Part shown: one piece after another, positions 1 through 9,621 of the stretch
Numbering within the stretch: the first letter of the stretch is position 1
Layout of the letters: each line of letters opens with the position of its first letter
Assembly: GCF_000425445.1 (NCBI RefSeq)
Contig: NZ_AUDL01000017.1
Location: 34,852 to 98,851 of the forward strand
Length of the DNA stretch: 64,000 nucleotides
Direction of reading: 5' to 3'
DNA from: Flavobacterium denitrificans DSM 15936
GTDB taxonomy: Bacteria > Bacteroidota > Bacteroidia > Flavobacteriales > Flavobacteriaceae
Position numbers and translations under genes: made by a program
The notes under the pieces: model-generated
Told to the model about the DNA's origin: nothing
Database searches by the model: none
Seen by the model: only the letters and a program-made list of their open reading frames with translations

Positions 1-1554
1 CGTCGTCATTTTTTGTATTTCTAAATCCTTAAATGGCTTGCTGTCTTTAATAGAGAGTTCGTTAACATCTTTTAATATAAGCTTTCCAGATTTTTGATTT
101 TCGGGTAGGTTGAGATTACGCATTTTCATGTTTTGTATATCGGTCAGCATTATTGCAGGACGCTTTTCTTCGCTTAATAAATACAGATTTACATTGTGGA
201 GTTCAATGTTTTTAGCATGCCGAATAAAAAATCCATAAACCGGTAAAATTCCAAATTTTTGCGGTTCAGGATATGCTTTTTCAAATTCGGGAACTTCTTG
301 CTGAATGTTGGTTTCTAAAGAATCGAGCGCACGATACCAAATACTTATATTACTGAGCCGAATGTCTTCTATAGGATGATTTGGAACCCCACTAATAAGA
401 GTAGCAAAACGAGAATCGGCATTGTATACATTTATATTGCTGATATTTACACGACGCAATGCGCCTACTGGAGTGCCGTCGGGTGCTCTCATGCGGGAAC
501 CAAGACGAAGGAAAATAGGGGAGTTTATGACATCGCGCATTGTTATGTTGGTAATGTTTACATCTTCCAAAAGTCCGCCATCAACAGTTTCAAGTGCGAG
601 TCCGCGACAGTATTCAAACACACAGTTGCTGATCGTAATGTTTTTAAAACCGCCATTTGATTCGGTTCCAAATTTGATTCGTCCAGTAGGGCCTTCTTTA
701 TCCGGCACCAAATGTGCTTCATTACGTAAATACGTACCATTGTAAAAGGTACCACGGTCAAAACCGCTTACACTGCAATTTGTTATAGTTACATTTTCGG
801 TTGGACGTACATATCCCAAGGCAAAGGAACTCTTAAGGCAAATTCCATCATCCCATGGAGAATTAACACTGCAATTGGATATCCGAACATTTTTGCAACA
901 GTCAATATCTATTCCATCTCTGTTTGTGTCAATTTTTAGATTATCAATGGTTAAATTGTCAACACCGGTTGCAAGTATACCGAAATGACCTCCGTATAAT
1001 ATGGTAAAATCTTTCAAAATTACGTTTCGACAAAGTTTTAGAGCAATTGCCTTATTTCCAATTGGTGCTTTGTATGGGCCTCCGCGCGATAATCCTTTGC
1101 CATGAATTATTCCCGGTCCAAGAATAGAAATGTCTTCAAGATTTTCACCCCATATCAAACTATTATGCCAATGACTATGTCCAAAATCTTGGAACTTATC
1201 ATTTAAGGCGGGTTCTGGAGCATCATAACCGATCTCTCCAGAAGGAGTTGCGCCCATAATTGTTGCTCCTTGATCGAGATAAATTGCAATATGACTTTCT
1301 AGTCGGATAGAATAACTAAGATAAGTACCCGCAGGAAAGTATACCGTTCCTCCGCCCGCTTGTGATGCCGCCTTTATAGTATTGTTGATGGCATTAGTGT
1401 CAAGTGTACTGCCGTCTCCTTTGGCACCGTAGGCTTTGACGTTGAAGCTTGTTTCAGGTGATGCCCAAATACTGTTAAGTGTAATAATAAACAGATACAC
1501 GCTAACAGTGAATTTTGAGAAAAAAGACGCGATAATTTCGGATAGAATTTTCAT
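1..1554 (-). CDS. GH28 family polygalacturonase-like enzyme (C-terminus beyond window)
   Basis: Reading from ATG at 1554 down to position 1 gives 518 uninterrupted codons with no stop, so the gene continues left of the window. A hydrophobic stretch ending near residue 31 (NSIWAS) is a signal peptide. The mature protein begins with the pectate-lyase-type FNVKAYGAKGDG motif and continues as a right-handed beta-helix. GH28 hallmarks are visible: NRDGIDID, then WDDGICLKSS with the paired Asp, then RIKFGTES. The family hydrolyses galacturonic-acid linkages in pectin or rhamnogalacturonan; exact specificity cannot be read here. It follows GH2 and GH35 genes on the same strand with a 196-bp gap, consistent with a pectin side-chain and backbone operon. 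Family call is firm, substrate is inferred. Confidence 0.85.
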   Translation of the reverse strand, partial: MKILSEIIASFFSKFTVSVYLFIITLNSIWASPETSFNVKAYGAKGDGSTLDTNAINNTIKAASQAGGGTVYFPAGTYLSYSIRLESHIAIYLDQGATIMGATPSGEIGYDAPEPALNDKFQDFGHSHWHNSLIWGENLEDISILGPGIIHGKGLSRGGPYKAPIGNKAIALKLCRNVILKDFTILYGGHFGILATGVDNLTIDNLKIDTNRDGIDIDCCKNVRISNCSVNSPWDDGICLKSSFALGYVRPTENVTITNCSVSGFDRGTFYNGTYLRNEAHLVPDKEGPTGRIKFGTESNGGFKNITISNCVFEYCRGLALETVDGGLLEDVNITNITMRDVINSPIFLRLGSRMRAPDGTPVGALRRVNISNINVYNADSRFATLISGVPNHPIEDIRLSNISIWYRALDSLETNIQQEVPEFEKAYPEPQKFGILPVYGFFIRHAKNIELHNVNLYLLSEEKRPAIMLTDIQNMKMRNLNLPENQKSGKLILKDVNELSIKDSKPFKDLEIQKMTT

Positions 1555-1750
1555 ATGACTGAAACAAATAATATATAATTGTTTGTAATCTAAAAGTTTA
1601 TTCAGAAATAAATATCCTGTACAATCCTGCTTCAAAGAAATTCATTTTCAAAACATTCAAAATTTCTCTATAGTTTTTTTGCTCGTTGCGCTGCTACATT
1701 AAATCCAATGCAAAAATTAGCATTTAATTTAGAAAGAAACGTATTAGATA

Positions 1751-4654
1751 TTATTGTTTTAATATCTGAGAAGGTTTAAGCTCGTCTGGCGTGCTTTTGG
1801 TAAAACTGTCCCACGTTTCTTTAGAAGGTGTTGTAAATAAAGCTTTTAGTGCCGAAATATCAACATTTTCCTTCGGATTAAAAGAGGTTGATGTCATATA
1901 ACGCGTCAAACTGTAAAGTAGCTGTTTTGCTGCTATTCTATTATTTGGATCACTGAATAAATCGGCACTGCAGACTATGATTTTTCCTTTTCCTGCTTTT
2001 GCTTCCATTATAAGTGCCAATTTTCTATTCATAAACCATGTATCAATAGGCTGAACTAGTGGTTTGAATCCAGCAGGGAAATCTTCGAGATGCATTACTT
2101 GGGCTTTATTGACTATTTCCCACCATTGCATATCACTATGGAATGAAGTTGGGAAATCATTAAAAGCTTTACTGGTAGTATCTACCAAAATGCCTAATGT
2201 GTGTGGAGGCTTCATTTTAAACCAAGAAGTATTCCAAAACACAGGCGTAAAATATTGAACGACTTCTTTTCCTTTAACTACTTTTCCTGCGGCGTTCAAA
2301 AATACAGTACCACCTTTTTGCAAGATTTTCTCGGCTTTTTCATCCAAGTTATCTGTAAAGTAAATGTTGTTGTCTATTTTAGGATTTTTTTGAGGATAAA
2401 CCCAAAAATCCCAATCGTTAATTATTTCACTTTGTTCAAGACTTACTTCGAGTTTTAGTTTTGTTGCGGTAGTAATGCTGTTTAGTGGAAATGCAATTTC
2501 ACCTATAGATGTAACGGTTCCCTTAGGCAATAATGTTTTATTTAGCAAACCATTGCCTATCATTTTTCCGCTGGAATCTTTTATTGTCCAATTTAATTTG
2601 GCATTTTCAATTGTTTTTGCTCCAAAATGGTATACCTCTATATTTGCTTTGAAAATTTCACTTTCCATATAAGTAAACTTTGGAATACGGCTTAATATAA
2701 CAGTTTGGTTGCAAAATCGACGCCATTCATTCGGCGTAATATAACCTTTTTCCTGCCAGAGTGCATTTAAAACTCCTATAATCGCGCTCCCTTGACCCGG
2801 AAAATCCTGTAGACCTAAAAGCTGAAATCCTGCACTGTTGGCAGTGCGCAATGATTTTTCGATTTCTTGTTTGTAGCAAAGTGCTTGAAGTTTGCCTGAT
2901 GCTTTTAGAAAATCTTCTGCCTGATCAAGCATTCCATGCGTTTTTAAGTCGGCTTGAAAAAGTTCGAAATTTTTAGCACGCATAACGCCTTTGTATTGCG
3001 TTATTTCTTTAAAATCGGGAAAAACACACCATTGGCCCATCTCATGCGTAATATATGGGATACTAAATGATTCGATTTTTTCGTGATAGTCGGTCATCGT
3101 CTCCGGCTGAATGTTGTTCCAATTTAGGCTTCGTGGTCCTGATTTGATCATATAATCGCTTTCAGGATATAAAGGCCAGCTCATTGCTACAGAAGCACCG
3201 GTATAAATATGGCGATTATCTTTATTTTTCCAATAAACATTAAATTTTTCAAGAAACGCGGCCTGATTTTTTCCAGCAGGTTCATTGCTAGAGGCAAAAA
3301 GACAAAAAGAGGGATGATTGCCATAATTTTTTATAATTAGAGCCGTTTCATCGTAAAGGTACTGATCGATAAACTTGCCATCACCTAATGTTGTGCCATG
3401 ATTCGGCCATGTAGGGCCTTCGGGTTGGAGATAGAATCCCATTTCGTCAGCAGCGACAAAGGCGGCCTCTGGTGGACACCAAGAATGAAACCTGAAATGG
3501 TTGATCCCATGTTGCTTAGCAGTGGAATAAATCTTTTTCCAGCCTTCAACATCCATAGGAGGGTAGCCAGTAAGTGGAAATTCACAGTTATTCAAATCAC
3601 CTCTTAAATGTATATTATTGCCATTAATTGTAATAAAACGTCCTTTTGTTTTGACAGTTCGCATTCCAAAAGTGACTTTATTTTCATCTAACTTTTCACC
3701 ACTTTTGAGTGCAATTTGAAGTTGGTACAATGCCGGGTTAAATTCATCCCATAACTGCATTTTGTCTCCCATTTCAAATGGTATTTCAATCACCGTTGTA
3801 GTATCGGCGAAAGCCTTAAAATCAAGAGTTATTGCTGGAATGACATGTTTGGTCTCAGAGTTATAACTTGCGGCGCTTAAAACCAGTGTGCCTTTTTTTA
3901 GCTTTTTATTGGTATTGATGATGCTTATTACTACACGCGCTTTTCGATTTTCTACATCTGGATAAACCTGGACATCGGCAAGTTGAAGCAAAGGTTTTGC
4001 TGTAAGTGTTATTTTCCCAACTATACCATTCCAATTGCCTTGTGTATGATCGCTTACACTATGCGAATCTGGGCCGACATTCATGTTCTTGATCCTGTTG
4101 TCTATTTTTATAGTCAAAAAATGCTCGCCTGCAGTAATTTTAGATGGAAGATTATATCGATGAGGTGCAACTAGTGAATTGCCTTTGCCCAAAGGTATGT
4201 TGTCAATCCAAACCTCTGATTGAATATGAGGACGTTCGAGATATAATTCGATTTGTTTTTTAGTCCACTCTTTCGGAATTACTATTTTTCTTTGATACCA
4301 AGCAGCTCCAGCATAATATTTAACAGGACTAAGCCAAAAAGGGATTTTTATATTTCCCGGTTTGCGATAAGGTGCCAATCGAGAAAAATGATAATACGAA
4401 CTGTCATAAATGGTTCCTGTCCACTTTGTGGTCAGACTTATTTCATCGCCTTTGCCATTTTCCGCCATGGAGCCAGGCAATTTGATTTTATCCTCTTTGA
4501 TTTCCTTTTTATACCATTCCTCAGCTACTCCTTTGTCTTCAGGGTCAATCTTGAATGACCAATTTCCATGTAAAGAAATCTCTTGTGCATTAAGCGAGCC
4601 TATTATAAAAATAAAGAAGTATCCTATTCTTTTTATGTGATTTTGTAAATTCAT
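1751..4654 (-). CDS. GH2 family secreted glycosidase (beta-galactosidase/beta-glucuronidase type)
   Basis: A 967-residue protein with a signal peptide (cleavage near GSLNAQ, residue 24). Order of domains: N-terminal sugar-binding jelly roll (about 25-220), immunoglobulin-like domain (about 225-335), TIM barrel (about 340-650), then a long C-terminal beta-rich region. In the barrel, NHFRFHSWCPP is the typical GH2 strand, SSNEPAG supplies the candidate acid/base E458 and ITHEMGQW the candidate nucleophile E538. GH2 enzymes are retaining exo-glycosidases releasing beta-galactose, beta-glucuronate, beta-mannose or others, and these motifs do not settle which. The gene lies 36 bp after the GH35 gene and is almost certainly cotranscribed. 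Location is probably periplasmic or cell surface. Confidence 0.85.
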   Translation of the reverse strand: MNLQNHIKRIGYFFIFIIGSLNAQEISLHGNWSFKIDPEDKGVAEEWYKKEIKEDKIKLPGSMAENGKGDEISLTTKWTGTIYDSSYYHFSRLAPYRKPGNIKIPFWLSPVKYYAGAAWYQRKIVIPKEWTKKQIELYLERPHIQSEVWIDNIPLGKGNSLVAPHRYNLPSKITAGEHFLTIKIDNRIKNMNVGPDSHSVSDHTQGNWNGIVGKITLTAKPLLQLADVQVYPDVENRKARVVISIINTNKKLKKGTLVLSAASYNSETKHVIPAITLDFKAFADTTTVIEIPFEMGDKMQLWDEFNPALYQLQIALKSGEKLDENKVTFGMRTVKTKGRFITINGNNIHLRGDLNNCEFPLTGYPPMDVEGWKKIYSTAKQHGINHFRFHSWCPPEAAFVAADEMGFYLQPEGPTWPNHGTTLGDGKFIDQYLYDETALIIKNYGNHPSFCLFASSNEPAGKNQAAFLEKFNVYWKNKDNRHIYTGASVAMSWPLYPESDYMIKSGPRSLNWNNIQPETMTDYHEKIESFSIPYITHEMGQWCVFPDFKEITQYKGVMRAKNFELFQADLKTHGMLDQAEDFLKASGKLQALCYKQEIEKSLRTANSAGFQLLGLQDFPGQGSAIIGVLNALWQEKGYITPNEWRRFCNQTVILSRIPKFTYMESEIFKANIEVYHFGAKTIENAKLNWTIKDSSGKMIGNGLLNKTLLPKGTVTSIGEIAFPLNSITTATKLKLEVSLEQSEIINDWDFWVYPQKNPKIDNNIYFTDNLDEKAEKILQKGGTVFLNAAGKVVKGKEVVQYFTPVFWNTSWFKMKPPHTLGILVDTTSKAFNDFPTSFHSDMQWWEIVNKAQVMHLEDFPAGFKPLVQPIDTWFMNRKLALIMEAKAGKGKIIVCSADLFSDPNNRIAAKQLLYSLTRYMTSTSFNPKENVDISALKALFTTPSKETWDSFTKSTPDELKPSQILKQ

Positions 4655-4690
4655 CTCAAGTTATATTGCAATAAATAATATTGGCACAGT

Positions 4691-7120
4691 TTAGAAAGTA
4701 ATGTTTGTGGTGTATTGAACGTTTATGGTAAAATTGTTCACATTCAGAAATTCTTTATTGTTTCCAAAATCGGGAATGCTTTCTGGATAAGGCTGTAGGT
4801 CTATAAGATAGGATGCATTTTTTTGCATTGGACGGAAATAAAGTACCATTTCTTGAGGTTGGCCAGTAAGAAATTTGCGTAATCCAATCTGCCATGGAAT
4901 TCCCTTGTAAAATTCATCAGTAACCAGCTCGCCATCAATAAATCCCATTGCCGTATCTCCAGTGTAGTTTACCGTTAGATAAGCATCGTTAACATGTTTT
5001 GGAAGCTCCGAAGGAAGGTTTAAACTCCATTTTCTTTCACTAATCTTTTTGCTGTTAACATTCATTATTACTTGAGGGAGTGAAACTTTATAAGAGGAAA
5101 AAACTCTTTGATTGTCCAGCTTCGTTAAGTTCCCAAAAGTGTTTTTTGGAACTATTGATGTTTTAGGATAGATTTTAATGGTAAAGTCAGAACTTCCATC
5201 CTGAAGTAATTGAGTGCTTTCACCATTTTCTAATACCAGTGCATCGGAAAAAATGAAATGTTTTTTTCCGTTAATTGAAATTTTGTACATTTTTAAGGCT
5301 AATTCTTTACTAATGACAAGTATACGAATCATTTTTCCTGAAGCTGTTAGCTTGAATTCATTTATAGCTTCATTACAAGAAACCAGAGTTCTCTGCGAAT
5401 TTTTATTGATAGACGTGCCTTGAAGGTTATTTATAGTAATATTGGACGGAAATGAAAATTCACTTTTTATACCCGCTGGGGTAAAGAAAATATAATAAGG
5501 TACTGATTGCTCTTCGTCCTTTGCTAAAAGTTGAGCAGTGGCATAATTAAGCTGAAAACCATTAAGGTCAAGGTTGTACGGAAAAATAACGTTTTCATTG
5601 CTTTCAAGATTAAACGAACCTTTTTCAGGAATTATAATATTAGTTTGCACGGTTTTTATTTTCAAGCGTATGTTTTTCTGCTCCACCATGGTAGTATCAT
5701 CTTGAAAATTGTTTAGAAAGACAAAGCCCGAATTGCCTTTTTTTCTTACTGCATATCTTAAAGAAGTTATATTTTGAGGAGTAAGGGAAGAGGCATCCTG
5801 AGGCAAAACTGTAGTCATTGGTGCAAGTAAATGCCCATAATCTTGTACAAAAAAATGTAATAGTTTTAATCGTTGAAAGCCTTCCCTTACCTGTCCATAT
5901 TCACCAATAGGTGCCTGAAAATCATACGATATTTTAGGAAGACCGTAGGCTTCATCGCTCATATAGGAAGATTTCCCTTTTGGGGTTGATCCTCCATGAT
6001 ACATATAATAACCAATCCCGTTCGCTCCACTTCCAAGACAGCGGTTAATCAATGCATCAAAACTTTTATGCACTGCTATAGGACGGCGTGTATAGACGCT
6101 CATAATTCCCGAGCCCAATTCAGCTGAAAATGCTGGATAATCAGTTGGGGTATATCGTACTGGGCCATAGTCTGGAAAACGATGCATATCTTTATACAGA
6201 AAAAAGGGTGAGTAGTCTCTTTTAGGTGTCCAGAATGGATAAGCATAAGCAGCAGTTACCGGAATACTTTCATCAGGAATAATTGCGGCATTTCCCCAGC
6301 CTGTCGCGGTGTAAATTGGAACATCGATTCCTGCAGACTGTGACAACGATTTCAATATTTTCATATGATCATTTCCCTGTTTTAAAAATGGGTTGACAGC
6401 ATCGGAAATTCCAACTCCTTCCTGAGTTACACTCATATCTCTTTCTGAAGCCGTCATTTCAAGAGGCTGTCCTGGATATGTAAGTCCCCAAGGAGCTGCG
6501 GAATGCTGGTATTCGTTTTCAATTTGTACCCCAATAATTGGCCCATCATCTTTGTAATAAAAACCTTTGAGTTGTTTTCCAATTTCATTGTATAGCCTTT
6601 CAACATATTTTAAATAAAGAGGATCATTAGAACGAATGTTTAATGCTCTGCCCATAAGCCAGTCAGGAAGACCTCCGTTGCGTATTTCGCCATGGCAGAA
6701 AGGTCCTATCCTTACTATCACTTCAATATTATTTTTTTTGCACAGTTGAAGGAAATAACGTAAATCTTTGTCATCCTTCCAATCAAATATATTTTCTTTT
6801 TCTTCATGAACATTCCAGAAAACATATGTTGCTATTACGTTGATTCCTCCAGCTTTGATTTTACGAATGCTTTCATCCCAATATTTTTTTGGATATCTTG
6901 AAAAGTGAAATTCTCCCACAATCGGAATCACAGGTTTATTCCCTACTGACATATAGTAATTGTTCACTCTTATTTTTTCTCCCTTGGAATTGGTTCCTCC
7001 AAGTTTCAATTTTTGATGTATTTCAATATCAGGAACGTTTGTATCTAACTCGTATACTTTTTGAGCGGTTGTTATAGAGGAAAATAAAATTACTATTACA
7101 ATACTTAAATGTTTTTTCAT
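4691..7120 (-). CDS. GH35 family beta-galactosidase, secreted
   Basis: An 809-residue protein with a signal peptide (SSITTAQ, cut near residue 20). The GH35 barrel begins with VGEFHFSRYP and continues through IGPFCHGEIRNGGLPDW. The acid/base is E203 in IENEY and the likely nucleophile is E334 in SAELGSG. A beta-sandwich region follows to the C-terminus. The family removes terminal non-reducing beta-galactose, for example from pectic galactan or arabinogalactan side chains. It is the first gene of the minus-strand operon GH35-GH2-GH28. The start ATG at 7120 is followed directly by a good signal sequence (MKKHLSIVIVILFSS), so no alternative start is needed. Confidence 0.9.
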   Translation of the reverse strand: MKKHLSIVIVILFSSITTAQKVYELDTNVPDIEIHQKLKLGGTNSKGEKIRVNNYYMSVGNKPVIPIVGEFHFSRYPKKYWDESIRKIKAGGINVIATYVFWNVHEEKENIFDWKDDKDLRYFLQLCKKNNIEVIVRIGPFCHGEIRNGGLPDWLMGRALNIRSNDPLYLKYVERLYNEIGKQLKGFYYKDDGPIIGVQIENEYQHSAAPWGLTYPGQPLEMTASERDMSVTQEGVGISDAVNPFLKQGNDHMKILKSLSQSAGIDVPIYTATGWGNAAIIPDESIPVTAAYAYPFWTPKRDYSPFFLYKDMHRFPDYGPVRYTPTDYPAFSAELGSGIMSVYTRRPIAVHKSFDALINRCLGSGANGIGYYMYHGGSTPKGKSSYMSDEAYGLPKISYDFQAPIGEYGQVREGFQRLKLLHFFVQDYGHLLAPMTTVLPQDASSLTPQNITSLRYAVRKKGNSGFVFLNNFQDDTTMVEQKNIRLKIKTVQTNIIIPEKGSFNLESNENVIFPYNLDLNGFQLNYATAQLLAKDEEQSVPYYIFFTPAGIKSEFSFPSNITINNLQGTSINKNSQRTLVSCNEAINEFKLTASGKMIRILVISKELALKMYKISINGKKHFIFSDALVLENGESTQLLQDGSSDFTIKIYPKTSIVPKNTFGNLTKLDNQRVFSSYKVSLPQVIMNVNSKKISERKWSLNLPSELPKHVNDAYLTVNYTGDTAMGFIDGELVTDEFYKGIPWQIGLRKFLTGQPQEMVLYFRPMQKNASYLIDLQPYPESIPDFGNNKEFLNVNNFTINVQYTTNITF

Positions 7121-7162
7121 TAATATAGTTATTGAACGATGATAGCTAGTCTAGTAGTAAAT

Positions 7163-7170
7163 CAAATGTA
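7163..7170 (-). promoter_or_regulatory. Putative -7 element for the GH35-GH2-GH28 operon
   Basis: On the minus strand this reads TACATTTG, matching the Bacteroidota -7 consensus TAnnTTTG. It lies about 43 bp upstream of the GH35 start codon. No convincing -33 TTTG partner is seen at the usual spacing, which would fit an activator-dependent promoter. The motif is short, so this could be chance. Confidence 0.3.
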
Positions 7171-7472
7171 TAGTTCGTATTGTAAAAAACCATCATGCTC
7201 TATCCTGATTCCGTGTTGTTTATATTCTATACCTCAATAAGAACTATAAATTTTGATGTAAAAGAAATAAAAGAAGTTAATTAGTGGGACGGTACATCAT
7301 TCGGATAACCACTTTAAATGTAGAGTTACAAATGTTTGAAGATAATAAATGTCATTGGACAACTATTTATATAATATAAAATTGCATAGAACTGTAATTT
7401 ACATTTTTCAAGATACAAACGAGCTACAAGTTTAATCATAACAACAAGCATCTAAAAGAAAAGGAAAATAAA

Positions 7473-7513
7473 AAACGAGTTAAAATACTGTTTATTAATA
7501 CTTTAACTCGTTT
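7473..7513. terminator. Stem-loop between divergent operons, terminator-like
   Basis: A 12-bp perfect stem (AAACGAGTTAAA paired with TTTAACTCGTTT) encloses a 17-nt loop and has A-rich and T-rich flanks, so it could terminate transcription in either direction. Finding it between two divergent transcription units is unexpected, since neither neighbouring gene ends here. Confidence 0.45.
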
Positions 7514-7871
7514 ATTTGTTTTTGTTTTGTCTTATTTTGTCCTGCTATTTTCCGATGCAGAAATTCGCAACCTTTATTTGTATTGCGGACCTAAAGGTAC
7601 AATTGAGGTACAAACATTAACACAACATAGCAGTAAAAAACAAACAAACTTTATTCATTCTTTTTAATGAAAGCAGAACTTTGATTAACAGTAATAACAT
7701 CTTTTTAAGAACACATTAATCCGGTGGTTGAAACAAAATTATGAAAATTATTTGATTGAAAAGGGTTTAGATCTTTTAAAGAGCATCTTCTAGTTTAGTT
7801 TTCGAATGAATCTGCTGATTTTTTTTAAATTTTAATTTCGTAAGATCAACATCTATTTATTATTTTTTTTA

Positions 7872-7892
7872 TATCTTTGAACAACCGGTTGT
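7872..7892 (+). promoter_or_regulatory. -7 element with overlapping AACCGGTT palindrome upstream of cytoplasmic GH43
   Basis: TATCTTTG at 7872-7879 matches the Bacteroidota -7 consensus. Immediately after it, ACAACCGGTTGT at 7881-7892 is a perfect 12-bp palindrome, positioned across the expected transcription start. The same core occurs at two other promoters in the window (9499 and 46554). A palindrome with a central CG is typical of LacI-family operators, so a repressor site is inferred. The leader to the ATG at 8035 would be about 145 nt. Confidence 0.55.
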
Positions 7893-8034
7893 GTTTGTTG
7901 TTTATATTCCATTATTTTCTAATAGTTTGACGGTCTCTTTAGATTGTTTAAATTAAGTTTAAAAGCAAAGCCTACTAACTCTTAGATTTAGTATAGGGTT
8001 TTGTTATACCGTTTGTTGCCACTGAAAAGAAAGA

Positions 8035-9099
8035 ATGAATTATAAATCAAATAACAAACTTGGTATGCCTGAAGATAATATTGATAAAATAAATTTCGAA
8101 GAAATTAATAAATCCGCAATTTCTAAACCTCTAGTATTGCATATATACACAGCTGATCCCTCGGCACATGTGTTTGAAAATAAAATATATATTTATCCTT
8201 CCCATGATATCGAAGCCGGGATTCCCTTTAATGATAATGGTGATCATTTTGGTATGAAAGATTATCATGTGTTTTCGATGGATTCTATAGAGTCAGAAGC
8301 AGTAGATCATGGTGTTGCGCTACATATTGATGACGTAGCATGGGCTGAAAAACAAATGTGGGCTCCAGATGCAGCATACAAAAATGGTAAGTATTATTTG
8401 TATTTCCCAGCAAAGCGTGTAGATGGAATTTTTCAAATTGGTGTTGCAGTGAGTAATTCGCCTGCAGGGCCTTTTGAACCTCAAAAAGAGGCGATAAGGG
8501 GTAGTTACAGTATTGACCCCGCTGTTTTTGAGGATGATGACGATAGGCATTATATTTATTTTGGAGGTATCTGGGGTGGACAACTTCAAAAATATAGAAA
8601 TAATAAATATGATATCAATAACCAAGAACCATCTGATACTGAGCCTGCTTTAGGACCCATCGTGGCAATGCTGTCAGATGATATGCTAGAATTTGCAGAA
8701 ATACCAAGGGAAATTAAAATTCTCGATGAGAATGGGGAACCGCTGAAAGCTGAGGATAATGAACGACGTTTCTTTGAAGCTTCTTGGATTCATAAATATA
8801 ATGGTCAATATTATTTTTCATATTCGACTGGAGATACACATTATATCTGTTATGCAATAGGCGACAATCCTTATGGGCCCTTTACCTATCAAGGCCGTAT
8901 TCTTAATCCGGTGATTGGATGGACATCACATCATTCGATTTGTAAAGTAAATGACGAATGGTATCTGTTTTATCATGATTCGAGTTTGTCAAAAGGTGTG
9001 ACGCATTTGCGAAGTATTAAAGTAACTAAAATCGATTATACAAATGACGGAAAAATCCTTACCATAGACCCATATGGTTTAAGAAGATCAACGGAGTAG
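8035..9099 (+). CDS. GH43 beta-xylosidase/alpha-L-arabinofuranosidase, probably cytoplasmic
   Basis: A 354-residue protein with no signal peptide or lipobox: the N-terminus MNYKSNNKLGMPEDN is hydrophilic, so it probably acts in the cytoplasm on imported oligosaccharides. The five-bladed propeller carries the GH43 triad: base D41 in YTADPSAHV, pKa modulator D161 in SIDPAVF and acid E248 in FFEASW. The opening ADPSAHVFENKIYIYPSHD is typical of GH43 subfamily 1, which acts on xylo- and arabinoxylo-oligosaccharides; the subfamily is assigned from memory of its motifs. It has its own promoter with a palindromic operator and stands apart from the next gene by 522 bp. Confidence 0.85.
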   Translation: MNYKSNNKLGMPEDNIDKINFEEINKSAISKPLVLHIYTADPSAHVFENKIYIYPSHDIEAGIPFNDNGDHFGMKDYHVFSMDSIESEAVDHGVALHIDDVAWAEKQMWAPDAAYKNGKYYLYFPAKRVDGIFQIGVAVSNSPAGPFEPQKEAIRGSYSIDPAVFEDDDDRHYIYFGGIWGGQLQKYRNNKYDINNQEPSDTEPALGPIVAMLSDDMLEFAEIPREIKILDENGEPLKAEDNERRFFEASWIHKYNGQYYFSYSTGDTHYICYAIGDNPYGPFTYQGRILNPVIGWTSHHSICKVNDEWYLFYHDSSLSKGVTHLRSIKVTKIDYTNDGKILTIDPYGLRRSTE

Positions 9100-9621
9100 A
9101 TGTTGCTTGTCAGAGCCTTATACAGTATAGTCAAATTATACTGCCTAAGGTTTTAAAAATACAACTTAATAGTAAAGTAATTAAGTGGAATAAACTTAGT
9201 TATCTGATAGTCTTTGAACGTTATTTATTGAGGCCGATCGTGATTGTAATTTCATGAAAAGGGAATTATAATATTGAATGTGATTTTTTTGATAAAACTT
9301 TTCTTTCTTAATTTAGAAAAGGTATAAAAAAACTCATTCATTTTTTTGCTCTATTTTTTAAAAATAATTAATAGAATTTCAATTTTCCTAAAATTCAGAT
9401 CAATTAAAGTTGATAAAAAACAAATATTTTATCAATTTTATTACTTATACTGTTTTTTACTTTACATATTTTTGATTTTTTGTAAAAATATTATTAAGCA
9501 ACCGGTTGTTCTTTGGGATATTTTTTTATATTTGTAATAAATACACTTATTAATTATCTAGATTCAATTATTTTATAACCACACATTTCAAAGAGATGTT
9601 AAAATACAAGAACAAATTAAA
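9100..9621 (+). other. Intergenic region carrying the promoter of the first hemicellulose operon
   Basis: This 522-bp AT-rich gap holds the palindrome-plus-promoter module at 9498-9534. The 5' part (9100-9480) shows no gene, clear terminator or other signal; a 63-codon AT-rich reading frame spanning it is not credible as a gene. Confidence 0.6.
9498..9534 (+). promoter_or_regulatory. Promoter with AACCGGTT palindrome at the -33 element, GH43-esterase-GH95-GH3 operon
   Basis: The palindrome CAACCGGTTG at 9499-9508 contains the TTG of the upstream element. After exactly 18 bp comes the -7 element TATATTTG at 9527-9534. A 31-bp stretch at 9521-9551 is identical to 46578-46608 in front of the GH97 operon, with the palindrome in the same register. 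A repressor bound here would block the -33 contact. The transcription start is expected around 9541, giving a leader of about 80 nt. Confidence 0.6.

Larger units (their letters stand above)
7121..8034. other. Large divergent intergenic region
   Basis: This 914-bp gap separates the minus-strand GH35 operon from the plus-strand GH43. It holds no gene. Seen in it: a putative minus-strand promoter near 7163, a stem-loop at 7473-7513, an odd stretch at 7536-7650 with two direct copies of GGTACAA, and a plus-strand promoter with an overlapping palindrome at 7872-7892. The rest is AT-rich without recognisable signals. Confidence 0.6.

Noticed and set aside
9346..9537. 63-codon reading frame before the GH43 gene
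   Set aside because: Composition is extreme AT with Phe/Ile/Leu/Tyr runs, and it overlaps the promoter and palindrome.
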